The translations under genes were made by a program, and so were the position numbers. This document shows, piece after piece, positions 1-8,094 of a stretch of 64,000 nucleotides of DNA. The stretch comes from Streptomyces cyaneochromogenes (GTDB lineage Bacteria; Actinomycetota; Actinomycetes; Streptomycetales; Streptomycetaceae), in assembly GCF_003963535.1 (NCBI RefSeq), contig NZ_CP034539.1:6324001-6388000 (forward strand), given 5' to 3'. The notes under the pieces are model-generated. The model had not been told where the DNA came from. It did no database searches and saw nothing but the letters and a program-made list of their open reading frames with translations. Positions within the stretch are counted from its first letter, which is position 1. Every line of letters begins with the position of its first letter.

Positions 1-374
1 ACCTGCTCCTCGAACGCATCACCCCGTACGAGAACAGCAACCGCATCCCGCTGACCATCATCGACGCGGCCCTGCCCGACGCGGAGCAGGCCGAGCTCGG
101 CTCCCCGCTCGAACTCGCCGGTATGGCCGAGGAACTGGCCCCGCTGGTGCGCAGCGTCGGCTACTGCATGCAGTCCCGCAAGCACCACGCCCTGCGCGAC
201 GAGGTGACCACCTGGCTGGCGGCCAACCTGACCCAGTACCAGGGCTACTTCAAGCGCCGCCGCCTCACGAGCCTGCGCCTCCCCGGCGGCAGCGCGGTAC
301 GTGCGGAGGCGCTGCGCAGGCACCCGGCAGTGCGGAAGGCCGTGCGCCAGCTGCGGCAGACGACGCGGAAGTAA
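1..374 (+). CDS. Polysialyltransferase-like glycosyltransferase, C-terminal part (5' end outside window)
   Basis: Only the C-terminal part of the protein, about 123 residues, is present; the reading frame is open from the window edge to a TAA. It is clearly paralogous to the protein encoded at 1856-3223: both have a PYxNSNR(I/V)PLTI stretch, a segment on cysteine/methionine-rich AxVGFAMQ/RSVGYCMQ, and a YFKR(R/K)RLTSL(R/A)LPG motif near the end. Those relatives look like the alpha-2,8-polysialyltransferase-type glycosyltransferases found beside nonulosonic-acid genes. The product is inferred to add sugar or nonulosonate units to a cell-wall polymer. A 20-bp stem terminator follows 18 bp after the stop. 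Function rests on the paralogue and context, not on catalytic residues, which lie outside the window. Confidence 0.75.
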   Translation, partial: LLLERITPYENSNRIPLTIIDAALPDAEQAELGSPLELAGMAEELAPLVRSVGYCMQSRKHHALRDEVTTWLAANLTQYQGYFKRRRLTSLRLPGGSAVRAEALRRHPAVRKAVRQLRQTTRK

Positions 375-391
375 CGGACGGTTCCGAAAAG

Positions 392-434
392 CGCGTTCGG
401 CGCGTCTCCCCACCGGGGAGACGCGCCGAACGCG
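392..434. terminator. Strong hairpin terminator
   Basis: Two perfect 20-bp arms (392-411 and 415-434) are separated by a 3-nt ACC loop. The hairpin lies 18 bp after the stop of the partial glycosyltransferase gene and also faces the 3' end of the convergent acyltransferase gene, so it may serve both strands. There is no U-tract, which is common for Streptomyces terminators. Confidence 0.8.
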
Positions 435-437
435 TCC

Positions 438-498
438 AGGGGCGCGGGGCTGTATCAACATGCGGCTCCGCCGCGTGGGCGCGACCAGCCCCCACCGG
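438..498 (-). repeat. Dispersed intergenic repeat, copy 1
   Basis: This segment holds the complement of a sequence also seen at about 31661-31734, 53993-54069 and 63656-63740. The shared core reads GCGGCGGAGCCGCAT, then ATCGATACAGCCCCGCGCCCC on the repeat's own top strand. All four copies lie between genes, just after stop codons. Such elements are familiar in Streptomyces genomes; their role is unknown. Confidence 0.7.
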
Positions 499-520
499 GC
501 CGCAGGGGAATTCGGCCCTC

Positions 521-1681
521 CTAGCGGAGCGGCACCGCCGGCAAAGCCTTCTTCAGCTTCGGCCCGAACGGCTTCTCCACGAACCGGTTCATCAGATACG
601 CCAGCCCCAGCAGGCTCAGCACCGACAGCGCGAGCGTGGCATAGGAACCCATCCCGAGCCCCCGGTGCAGCACCCGGATGAAGAACCAGCCCAGGTGCTC
701 GTGGATCAGGTAGAAGGGGTACGTCAGCGCCCCCGCCACCGTCAGCCAGCGCCAGTTGGCCCAGCTCATCCACCCCAGCGCGACCACCGCGACGGCGGCG
801 AAGGCGAGGAAGACGATGGCCTGGATGACGTACGGGGAGCGATGGAACTCGCCCTGCGCCCCCGGGTGCCACAGCGCCATGACCGAGTAGCGCTGGCCCA
901 GCAGGAAGGACATGCCGACGATCCCCCACAGCAGCAGATCGCTGCCGAAGCGGTGGATCAGGTACAGCGCGAGGCCGCCGATGAAGAACGGCGCGTGGTC
1001 GCGCATCACCAGCTCGTCCGTCAGCGGATTGTCGGCGACCCGGGCGAAGGCGGAGGCCAGCGTCCACAGGATGCAGAAGGTGACCACCCGCTTGTAGGTG
1101 ACGCCCTTCCAGATCACGAACAGCGCGAAGAGGACGTAGAACTTCAGCTCCACCCAGAGTGTCCAGCACACACCGAGGACCCGCGGCACGCCGAGCGGCT
1201 GCTGCATCATCGTGAGGTTGACCAGGAGCTCGTCCGGCCGGACCGGGTGGACGACCACCGGCAGCAGCACCGCCGCGCCGGTGACCATGACGATGGCCAC
1301 CCAGTACGCCGGGTAGAGGCGGGAGATCCGGGAGCGGAAGAAGTCGCCGAGGCTGCGGCCCCAGCTGCTCATGCAGATCACGAACCCGCTGATGACGAAG
1401 AAGAACTGCACACCCAGGCTGCCGTAGGTGGACAGCTGCGACAGCGTCGGGAACATGACGCCGGGGGACTGGTCCCAGGAGGCGGCGACCTCGCCGTTCT
1501 TGCCGGTGAAGTGGTACATGCAGACCATCAGGGCCGCCATCAGCCGCAGACCGTCCAGGGCGCGCAGCCGGCTCGCTCCCCGGGGCCGCGCGGAAGGCCG
1601 CTCGGCGAGGACCTGGTTCAGCCGGGGTGCCGGCGGCGCCGGTGCTGCCGGCGGTGCCGTGGCCTGGTCAGCCGCGCTCAT
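521..1681 (-). CDS. Acyltransferase 3 family membrane protein (OafA/YrhL-like)
   Basis: This 386-residue polytopic membrane protein would O-acylate a surface sugar. After a proline/alanine-rich cytoplasmic leader of about 40 residues it shows the family opening LRALDGLRLMAALMV followed by the CMYHF histidine motif, then roughly ten hydrophobic segments and a C-terminal FVEKPFG motif, all typical of acyltransferase family 3. The ATG is preceded by AAGGG eight bases upstream. It lies between two polysialyltransferase-like genes, so the natural inference is O-acetylation of the nonulosonate-containing polymer. The acyl donor and the sugar target cannot be read from the sequence. Confidence 0.88.
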   Translation of the reverse strand: MSAADQATAPPAAPAPPAPRLNQVLAERPSARPRGASRLRALDGLRLMAALMVCMYHFTGKNGEVAASWDQSPGVMFPTLSQLSTYGSLGVQFFFVISGFVICMSSWGRSLGDFFRSRISRLYPAYWVAIVMVTGAAVLLPVVVHPVRPDELLVNLTMMQQPLGVPRVLGVCWTLWVELKFYVLFALFVIWKGVTYKRVVTFCILWTLASAFARVADNPLTDELVMRDHAPFFIGGLALYLIHRFGSDLLLWGIVGMSFLLGQRYSVMALWHPGAQGEFHRSPYVIQAIVFLAFAAVAVVALGWMSWANWRWLTVAGALTYPFYLIHEHLGWFFIRVLHRGLGMGSYATLALSVLSLLGLAYLMNRFVEKPFGPKLKKALPAVPLR

Positions 1682-1712
1682 CCTGGGGCCCTTCCACTGG
1701 GAGTCTCGAGGT

Positions 1713-1763
1713 GCGTTCGGTCGTACGTGACGGCTGTTGCCGTTTAATACGATGACCGAACGC
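1713..1763. promoter_or_regulatory. 10-bp inverted repeat upstream of acyltransferase gene
   Basis: GCGTTCGGTC (1713-1722) is repeated as its exact complement GACCGAACGC (1754-1763), separated by 31 bp with a relatively AT-rich centre (TTTAATACGAT). It sits 32-82 bp upstream of the acyltransferase start, where an operator or an RNA hairpin would be expected. No known regulator is recognised. Confidence 0.4.
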
Positions 1764-1855
1764 TAAGTCCCTCGGACGGGTGAAAGGTGAGTGACGGCTG
1801 ACGCTCAGGGAGCGCAAAGGTGTCACACGGATGAACAACCACCCCTTGTTTCTGG

Positions 1856-3223
1856 CTACTTTCGGCCGGCCACCTGCTTCAACGCCCGCGCCCGGCGCGC
1901 CAGTCGGCGCACGGTCGCGTTCCGCGGGATGAAGGAGAGCTGGGCGGGTACGGCGCCGGGCAGGGCCAGCGACGTCAGGCGCTTGCGCTTGAAGTAGCGC
2001 CAGGTGTGCGGGTTCAGGTGCTTGGCGAGGTACGCCTCGGCGGCGCCGCGCAGCCCCGGGTAGATCTTGGGCTGCATCGCGAAGCCGACCGCCCCCAGCA
2101 GCGCGGCCAGTTCGTCCACCCGCTCGCGCGTGGGCATCGCCCAGGCGTTCACCGCGGCGGTGTCGGCGATGTCCGGCAGCAGCACGTCGACGATGGTCAG
2201 CGGCACGCGGTTGCTGTTCTGGTACGGCGCGAGGCGGGCCAGCAGGGTGTCGGTGCCGACCCGCGCGACCGGGACGCCGTACAGACCGGCGGCGGTCAGC
2301 AGTGCGGTCGAGAAGCAGCCGACGACCAGCGCGGGCCGCAGCCGCTGGAAGGCCACCTCGGCGAGGACGGGCCGGTCCAGGAGGGTGAGTTCGGCGCCCA
2401 GCCTGCTCGCCTCGTCCTCCAGGAGCTTCGTCCAGCGGGCCGGCGCGACGGGGTGTGGCTTGAACACGATGCTGCGGTGGCCGAGCGCGACGGCGCCGCG
2501 CACCATCCGCAGGTGCAGGTCCTCCTCCTCGGCGTCGGTGAGGATGCCGAGCGCGGAGAGGTACTGGCCGAGCAGCAGGGCCGGCCGGCCCTCGGAGTCG
2601 TCCGCCGCGACCGCGGGCAACTCGCTCTCCGCCTCGGAGAGTTCACCGAGCACCTTCAGGAACGCCTCCGACGGCACCAGTTCGGACGGGACACCGAACT
2701 CGGTGAGCAGCAGCGGGGTGAGGCCCGGGACGAGATCGAGGTGCAGCAGGCGGCCGATACGGGTGCCGACCAGCGGGTCGATCTTGTCGCGCGTGGGGCC
2801 ATAGCTTATGAGGCCGTCCGCGTAGACGTCGACGGGAGCGCCGGTGAACAGCTGGCACAGCGCGAGGGCCGGATTGACCTGGACGGACTCGACGGCCAGC
2901 TGGATCTCGTCGTCGCCGAGGTGCCACAGCAGCCGTACGTACCGCTCCCACATGGGTACGTCGTCGGCGCGGGGCGACCAACCGCTCGGGTGGAACGGGG
3001 AGATGGTCTCGTTCCAGGACAGCACCTCGTCGAAGCGCTCACGCAGCCGGTCGAAGCCCGGCATCGCGTCGACGGACGGGGTGGTCTCCGGGTTGGTCGC
3101 GTTGTTGGTGACCAGCAGCAGCCGGCGGTCGGCCGGTTCGAAGAGCCCGGCGTCCAGGGCGGCGGCCAGCGTCGCGGCGCCGTACAGCGTCGAGGCGCAG
3201 AAGATCTGGGTGGTGCGCGGCAT
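1856..3223 (-). CDS. Polysialyltransferase-like glycosyltransferase
   Basis: The protein has 455 residues counted from the ATG at 3223. This start was chosen because it overlaps the TGA of the upstream glycosyltransferase gene by one base (TGATG), which indicates translational coupling; an in-frame extension further upstream would overlap that gene. The N-terminus reads MPRTTQIFCASTLYGAATLAAAL, resembling the alpha-2,8-polysialyltransferase family opening in which a short beta strand is followed by a small-residue helix. The C-terminal third matches the partial protein at the window start, including YFKRKRLTSL. A mid-protein FKPHP segment and a later GCFSTALLTAA segment resemble the nucleotide-sugar binding parts of GT-B folds. 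It is inferred to act on the nonulosonate polymer made by this cluster. Confidence 0.75.
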   Translation of the reverse strand: MPRTTQIFCASTLYGAATLAAALDAGLFEPADRRLLLVTNNATNPETTPSVDAMPGFDRLRERFDEVLSWNETISPFHPSGWSPRADDVPMWERYVRLLWHLGDDEIQLAVESVQVNPALALCQLFTGAPVDVYADGLISYGPTRDKIDPLVGTRIGRLLHLDLVPGLTPLLLTEFGVPSELVPSEAFLKVLGELSEAESELPAVAADDSEGRPALLLGQYLSALGILTDAEEEDLHLRMVRGAVALGHRSIVFKPHPVAPARWTKLLEDEASRLGAELTLLDRPVLAEVAFQRLRPALVVGCFSTALLTAAGLYGVPVARVGTDTLLARLAPYQNSNRVPLTIVDVLLPDIADTAAVNAWAMPTRERVDELAALLGAVGFAMQPKIYPGLRGAAEAYLAKHLNPHTWRYFKRKRLTSLALPGAVPAQLSFIPRNATVRRLARRARALKQVAGRK

Positions 3224-4203
3224 CAGGCGGCCACCGTCCGGGTCCCGACCGCCCTGCGGCGCACCCGCCGCAGCCGGGCCGCGCGCTGCGCGTCCATCGA
3301 GTCCATTACCTCCGCGAGCACGTCCTGCGGCATTCTTTTCAGGGCGGAGGCGCTCATCGAGCGCAGTTTTCGAGCCACGGCGGGTTCGAACCTCTCGATT
3401 TGTCCGAGATGATGAGCCATGATCGCGCAATAAGTGCGCACGGCTTTCGGAAGCAGCTTATCGGCCTCGGGGTCAGCCGCCGTTTCCTCGATTACCTGAT
3501 CGAACGCACGAATGAAATCCAGCTGTCGTACGTCACCGATCTGGGTGAGCGAGGACGCCACTCCGCGCCGGTAGTAGACACCGAGCAGCCCCACCGCGGC
3601 GAAGGATTCCGCCTCCCGGTGCAGCTTCCAGATCCACGGCCGGTCCTCGGCGGTGCGCAGCCCGTGGGTGAAGTGCAGGACCCCGCGGTCGACCAGGCGG
3701 CGGTGGTAGATGCCCGCCCACGCGTACGCGTAGTCCACGGACGTCGACCGGTCGGCGGGCAGGATCGCCTCGCGCGGGTTCATCACCGTCCAGCGCCGGC
3801 CGTGCGGCACCCGGTGGATGCTGCGCGCCCGCCCGGTGCACTGCACATGGTCGGTGCGCACGAAGTCGCAGCCCAACTCCTCGATCGCGGAGAGGAGTTG
3901 CGGGAAGTAGCCGGGCGCCAGCCAGTCGTCGCCGTCCAGGAACGTCAGGTATTCGCCGCGCGCCCTGTCGATGCCCGTGTTGCGCGCGGTGGCCAGCCCT
4001 CCGTTCTGTTCGTGTCTGACGACCACCGCTCCCGGCAGCTCGCGCTCCGCGCGCGCGAGGATGTCCGGTGTCCCGTCCGTCGAGCAGTCGTCGACGAGGA
4101 TGAACTCGAAGTCCTCGCGTGTGTTCGCACGCAGGCTCTTCAGGGTGTCTGGCGCGTATTGCTGCACGTTGTAGAACGGCACGATGACGGAGAGCTTGAC
4201 CAC
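3223..4203 (-). CDS. Family 2 glycosyltransferase
   Basis: This 326-residue protein opens with the GT2 signature KLSVIVPFYNVQQY, followed by ILVDDCSTDGT (nucleotide binding), NGGLATARNTG and the metal-binding LDGDDW motif at about residues 90-95, all in the expected order for a GT-A fold. It transfers a sugar from a nucleotide donor, probably for a cell-wall polymer. The GTG start has no Shine-Dalgarno, but TAACGT lies exactly seven bases upstream, the spacing expected of a leaderless transcript. It is the first gene of a coupled minus-strand pair with the polysialyltransferase-like gene, and is divergent from the gene at 4402. Confidence 0.9.
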   Translation of the reverse strand: MVKLSVIVPFYNVQQYAPDTLKSLRANTREDFEFILVDDCSTDGTPDILARAERELPGAVVVRHEQNGGLATARNTGIDRARGEYLTFLDGDDWLAPGYFPQLLSAIEELGCDFVRTDHVQCTGRARSIHRVPHGRRWTVMNPREAILPADRSTSVDYAYAWAGIYHRRLVDRGVLHFTHGLRTAEDRPWIWKLHREAESFAAVGLLGVYYRRGVASSLTQIGDVRQLDFIRAFDQVIEETAADPEADKLLPKAVRTYCAIMAHHLGQIERFEPAVARKLRSMSASALKRMPQDVLAEVMDSMDAQRAARLRRVRRRAVGTRTVAA

Positions 4204-4401
4204 GCGAAGGACGTTAGGGGGCGGTCCGGCACCCGTCTTTACCCGGAGCTTGATGTCAGGTGAACGACGCGTGGCGATGCCGTGAACCAGGCTTTTTTAC
4301 AACGACTTCGGACCCCGATTCGCCGTTCGTCGATGTGCTGTTAACCGTTTGTTGCATTCGGGTTGGGCAGAACCTCGAAATCGCTTCCTAGCGTCTTCGA
4401 C

Positions 4402-5715
4402 GTGCCAGCAAGTGCGACTAAGACCCGGCGAGTGGCCGTACTCGCGGATTCCGACACCCGGTGGAAGTGGGGCGCGCTCACCGCGAACCGCATAGCTCCG
4501 GATAATTCGGACATCCGTCTGGACGGATTCCTCCTGCGTGGCCGGGCCACCCCCACCGCGCGCCAACTCCAGGAAGTCGGCGTCCACGCCGACTCCCTCC
4601 GTGAGGTGACCGCCGTCGAGTTCCTGCGCGTCATGGCGCAGGAGTCGTACGACGTCCTGGTCCTCTCCCTCGTCGGCGGCGGCGTACAGGCCATGCTGCA
4701 CGGCCTGAAGCGGGTCTGGGAAGGGCGCGCCGAGCGGCCCGTCGTCGTCACCGGCTATGTCGGCGTCGTCTACGAGAAGCTCGCCGACGGTCTGCTGCTG
4801 CGGCACGGCGCGGACCTCGTCCTCGCCAACTCCCGCCAGGACGCCGAACGTTTCCGCGCGGTGTACGAGGGGGTCGGCGCCGACGCCACGTCGGTGACCG
4901 AGGTCGCGCTGCCGTTCCTCGGCGGGGAGCCCTACACCGGTGAGCACGACCCGTACACGGTCGTCTTCGCCGCCCAGCCCTCCGTGCCGGACAGCCGCAA
5001 GGACCGTACGTACCTGCTGAACCGCCTGATCCAGCACGCCCGCAAGCACCCCGAGCGCGAGGTGCTGCTCAAGCTGCGCTCCAAGCCGGGCGAGCACACC
5101 ACGCACATCGAGGAGCTGCCGTACCAGAAGCTGGTCCAGCCGCTCGACCCGCCGGCCAACTTCAAGCTGGTCTACGGGAACATGGGCGAGGTCCTCGACC
5201 GCACCGACCTGCTGGTCACGATCAGCTCCACGGCGGCGCTGGAGTCGCTGCACCGCCGTATCCCCACCGTCGTCCTCACCGACCTCGGCGTGCGCGAGAC
5301 GCTCGGCAACCACCACTTCGTGGGCTCCGGCTGCCTCGCCTCCTGGGACCGGCTGGACGACGGGCACAGCCCGAGGCCCGACGAGGAGTGGGTCTCCCGG
5401 CAGGGCGTGTGCGCCGACGGCTCGTACGCCACCGCCTTCGACGCGGCCCGTGAGCGCATCGCCAAGCTGCTGGACCGCCCGGGCGGCCTGCCCGCCCTCA
5501 CGCCGTACTACACGCCGGCCACCGCGCCCGGCTATCTGCCCGGCATCCTCGCCCGCCACCACCTCGGCCCGGACGGCACCCCGCTGCCCGGCGCCCCCGC
5601 CCATGACAAGGAGCCCGGCCCGGTCCGCCAGATAGTGCGCCGGGCGGCACGCGGCGCCTACCGGCACGGCGTGCAGCGCGTGGCACCGGTCATCCGGCGG
5701 ATGGGGGAGCTGTGA
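4402..5715 (+). CDS. Putative glycosyltransferase (DUF6716-like)
   Basis: The protein has 437 residues from the GTG at 4402. That start is preferred over the TTG 39 bases upstream because TAGCGT lies exactly seven bases before it, a leaderless-promoter spacing, and because homology-like sequence begins with RRVAVLADSDTRWKWGAL. The protein has a Rossmann-like start, a VVTGYVGVVYEKLADGL segment and a SSTAALESLHRRIPTVV segment, which look like the donor-binding side of a GT-B glycosyltransferase. I recall similar Streptomyces proteins labelled DUF6716 putative glycosyltransferase. Its place directly ahead of the CMP-nonulosonate genes suggests that it builds the same polymer. No catalytic residue can be named. 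Confidence 0.7.
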   Translation: MPASATKTRRVAVLADSDTRWKWGALTANRIAPDNSDIRLDGFLLRGRATPTARQLQEVGVHADSLREVTAVEFLRVMAQESYDVLVLSLVGGGVQAMLHGLKRVWEGRAERPVVVTGYVGVVYEKLADGLLLRHGADLVLANSRQDAERFRAVYEGVGADATSVTEVALPFLGGEPYTGEHDPYTVVFAAQPSVPDSRKDRTYLLNRLIQHARKHPEREVLLKLRSKPGEHTTHIEELPYQKLVQPLDPPANFKLVYGNMGEVLDRTDLLVTISSTAALESLHRRIPTVVLTDLGVRETLGNHHFVGSGCLASWDRLDDGHSPRPDEEWVSRQGVCADGSYATAFDAARERIAKLLDRPGGLPALTPYYTPATAPGYLPGILARHHLGPDGTPLPGAPAHDKEPGPVRQIVRRAARGAYRHGVQRVAPVIRRMGEL

Positions 5716-5780
5716 GCGACCCGACCGGGGCGCCGGGACGCGCCCCGAAGCCTCTGCAAGGAGCCCAAGGAGTGGAGCCC

Positions 5781-7040
5781 ATGTCCAACCCGGAAGCAGA
5801 CCAAGGCACTTCGGTGCCCCGCGTGCTCGCCGTGATCCCCGCGCGCGGCGGCTCCAAGGGTGTGCCCGCGAAGAACCTGATGCCCGTCGGCGGCGTACCG
5901 CTGGTGGCGCGGGCGGTGCGCGAGTGCCGGGCCTCCAGACTCGTCACGGACGTCGTAGTCTCCACCGACGACCAGGGCATCGCGGCCGCCGCCCGGCAGG
6001 CCGGCGCCGAGGTCGTGCTGCGCCCCGCCGCCATCGCCGGTGACACCGCCACCTCCGAGGCGGCCGTACTGCACGCCATGGACGCCCACGAGGCGCTGCA
6101 CGGCGCCCCGGTGGACGTCGTCCTCCTGGTGCAGTGCACCAGCCCGTTCATCATCCGCGAGGACCTCGACGGTGTCGTCAAGGCGATCGTCGCGAACGGC
6201 GCCGACACGGCCCTGACCGTCGCCCCCTTCCACGGCTTCGTGTGGCGCCACGGCGACGACGACGCCACCGCCGCCGAGTCCGAGCGCGCGGCCACCACCG
6301 GCGGCTACGGCGTCAACCACGACAAGACCTTCCGCCCGCGCCGCCAGGACCGCCCCCAGGACTTCCTGGAGACCGGCGCCGCCTACGCGATGGCCGCCGA
6401 CGGCTTCCGCGAGCACAAGCACCGCTTCTTCGGCCGCACCGAACTCGTGCGCACCGACCCCGCCCGGGTCCTGGAGATCGACGATCCCCACGACCTGGCC
6501 CGCGCCCGCGCGCTGGCTCCGCTGTTCGACGCGGACCGGCCCGGCGCCCTCCCGACCACGGACGACATCGACGCGGTCGTACTGGACTTCGACGGCACCC
6601 AGACCGATGACCGGGTGCTGATCGATGCCGATGGAAAGGAGTTCGTCTCCGTGCACCGCGGAGACGGCCTCGGCATCGCCGCCCTGCGCAAGAGCGGGCT
6701 GAAGATGCTGATCCTGTCCACGGAGCAGAACCCGGTGGTCGCCGCCCGCGCACGGAAGTTGAAGATCCCCGTGCTGCACGGCATCGACCGGAAAGACCTC
6801 GCACTGAAGCAGTGGTGCGAGGAGCAGGGCATCGCGCCTGAGCGCGTGCTCTACGTCGGCAACGACGTCAACGACCTCCCGTGCTTCGCCCTCGTGGGCT
6901 GGCCCGTGGCGGTCGCGAGCGCCCATGACGTCGTGCGCGGCGCCGCACGCGCGGTCACCGCCACCCCGGGTGGCGACGGCGCGATCCGAGAGATCGCCAG
7001 CTGGATCCTCGGCCCCTCTCTCGACTCCCTCACCAAGTAA
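5781..7040 (+). CDS. Acylneuraminate cytidylyltransferase fused to HAD (KdsC-like) phosphatase
   Basis: This 419-residue bifunctional protein has an N-terminal CMP-nonulosonate synthetase domain (IPARGGSKGVPAKN, LVQCTSPF) to about residue 240. From about residue 265 comes a KdsC-type HAD phosphatase (LDFDGTQTDD, LSTEQN, GNDVNDL). It would dephosphorylate a nonulosonate-9-phosphate and activate the free sugar with CTP. The ATG at 5781 has AAGGAG eight bases upstream; a GTG at 5712 overlapping the previous stop (GTGA) is an alternative but its purine run is only two bases away. The gene precedes neuB, as in nonulosonate pathways. The same fusion order occurs in vertebrate CMAS. The substrate is inferred to be Kdn, because the homologous S. 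coelicolor region is reported to direct a Kdn teichulosonic acid. Confidence 0.9.
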   Translation: MSNPEADQGTSVPRVLAVIPARGGSKGVPAKNLMPVGGVPLVARAVRECRASRLVTDVVVSTDDQGIAAAARQAGAEVVLRPAAIAGDTATSEAAVLHAMDAHEALHGAPVDVVLLVQCTSPFIIREDLDGVVKAIVANGADTALTVAPFHGFVWRHGDDDATAAESERAATTGGYGVNHDKTFRPRRQDRPQDFLETGAAYAMAADGFREHKHRFFGRTELVRTDPARVLEIDDPHDLARARALAPLFDADRPGALPTTDDIDAVVLDFDGTQTDDRVLIDADGKEFVSVHRGDGLGIAALRKSGLKMLILSTEQNPVVAARARKLKIPVLHGIDRKDLALKQWCEEQGIAPERVLYVGNDVNDLPCFALVGWPVAVASAHDVVRGAARAVTATPGGDGAIREIASWILGPSLDSLTK

Positions 7041-7053
7041 GGACATCTCTGCA

Positions 7054-7992
7054 ATGAGCACCTACTCCCGCCTCCGTAACTTCGGCTCGCGCGAAGTCGG
7101 CCCGGGCAAGCCCGTCTACATCTGCGGCGAGATCGGCATCAACCACAACGGTGAGCTGGAGAACGCCTTCAAGCTCATCGACGTGGCCGCCGAGGCCGGC
7201 TGTGACGCCGTCAAGTTCCAGAAGCGCACCCCGGAGATCTGCACCCCGCGCGACCAGTGGGACATCGAGCGCGACACCCCCTGGGGCCGGATGACCTACA
7301 TCGACTACCGCCACCGCGTGGAGTTCGGCGAGGACGAGTACCGCCAGATCGACGAGTACTGCAAGAGCAAGAACATCGACTGGTTCGCCTCCCCGTGGGA
7401 CACCGAGGCCGTCGCCTTCCTGGAGAAGTTCGACGTCCCGGCCCACAAGGTCGCCTCGGCCTCCCTGACGGACGACGAGCTGCTGCGCGCCCTGCGCGCC
7501 ACGGGTCGCGCGGTCATCCTCTCCACCGGTATGTCGACGCCGAAGCAGATCCGCCACGCGGTCGAGGTCCTGGGCTCGGACAACATCCTGATGTGCCACG
7601 CCACCTCGACGTACCCCGCGAAGGCCGAGGAGCTCAACCTCCGCGCGATCAACACGCTGGAGAAGGAGTTCCCGAACGTCCCGATCGGCTACTCCGGCCA
7701 CGAGACGGGCCTGCAGACCACGCTGGCCGCGGTCGCCCTCGGCGCCGTCTTCGTCGAGCGTCACATCACCCTGGACCGCGCGATGTGGGGTTCGGACCAG
7801 GCCGCCTCGGTCGAGCCGCAGGGCCTGACGCGCCTGGTGCGCGACATCCGCACCATCGAGGCGTCCCTCGGTGACGGCGTCAAGAAGGTCTACGACTCCG
7901 AGCTCGGCCCGATGAAGAAGCTGCGCCGCGTCGCCGGTGTGGTCGCCGAGGCGGAGATCGCCGCGGCGGCGGGCGAGCCGGTCTCGGTCTGA
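7054..7992 (+). CDS. neuB: NeuB-type nonulosonic acid (sialic acid/Kdn) synthase, lacking SAF domain
   Basis: The 312-residue protein condenses PEP with a hexose or hexosamine derivative to give a nine-carbon nonulosonic acid. It has the NeuB TIM-barrel hallmarks: ICGEIGINHNGELE near residue 22, CDAVKFQKRTPEIC, DWFASPWD, LSTGMS, CHATSTYPA, IGYSGHETG and VERHITLDRAMWGSDQAAS. It stops soon after the barrel (GPMKKLRRV plus an Ala-rich tail), whereas typical NeuB proteins of about 340 residues continue into an antifreeze-like SAF domain. The ATG 13 bases after the preceding stop was chosen because the family sequence begins there. The gene is co-directional with the cytidylyltransferase gene. Confidence 0.9.
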   Translation: MSTYSRLRNFGSREVGPGKPVYICGEIGINHNGELENAFKLIDVAAEAGCDAVKFQKRTPEICTPRDQWDIERDTPWGRMTYIDYRHRVEFGEDEYRQIDEYCKSKNIDWFASPWDTEAVAFLEKFDVPAHKVASASLTDDELLRALRATGRAVILSTGMSTPKQIRHAVEVLGSDNILMCHATSTYPAKAEELNLRAINTLEKEFPNVPIGYSGHETGLQTTLAAVALGAVFVERHITLDRAMWGSDQAASVEPQGLTRLVRDIRTIEASLGDGVKKVYDSELGPMKKLRRVAGVVAEAEIAAAAGEPVSV

Positions 7993-8007
7993 GACAGATC
8001 CTGCTGA

Positions 8008-8050
8008 CTCCGGGTCCGAGTGCCGCCAGTGCGGGCGCTCGGACTCGGAG
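8008..8050 (+). terminator. Hairpin between neuB and the next gene
   Basis: CTCCGGGTCCGAG (8008-8020) pairs with CTCGGACTCGGAG (8038-8050) with one mismatch, and the loop can extend the stem through GCCGC/GCGGG. It may end or attenuate transcription after neuB before the gene at 8095. Confidence 0.6.
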
Positions 8051-8094
8051 CCGGTTCTAGCGACTTCTGAGCGACTTCTGAATACGAGCGCCGC

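Noticed and set aside
3224..3430. An N-terminal extension of the 1856-3223 polysialyltransferase-like gene starting at 3430
   Set aside because: The extra 69 residues are arginine- and glycine-rich, overlap the upstream glycosyltransferase gene, and the coupled TGATG start fits better.
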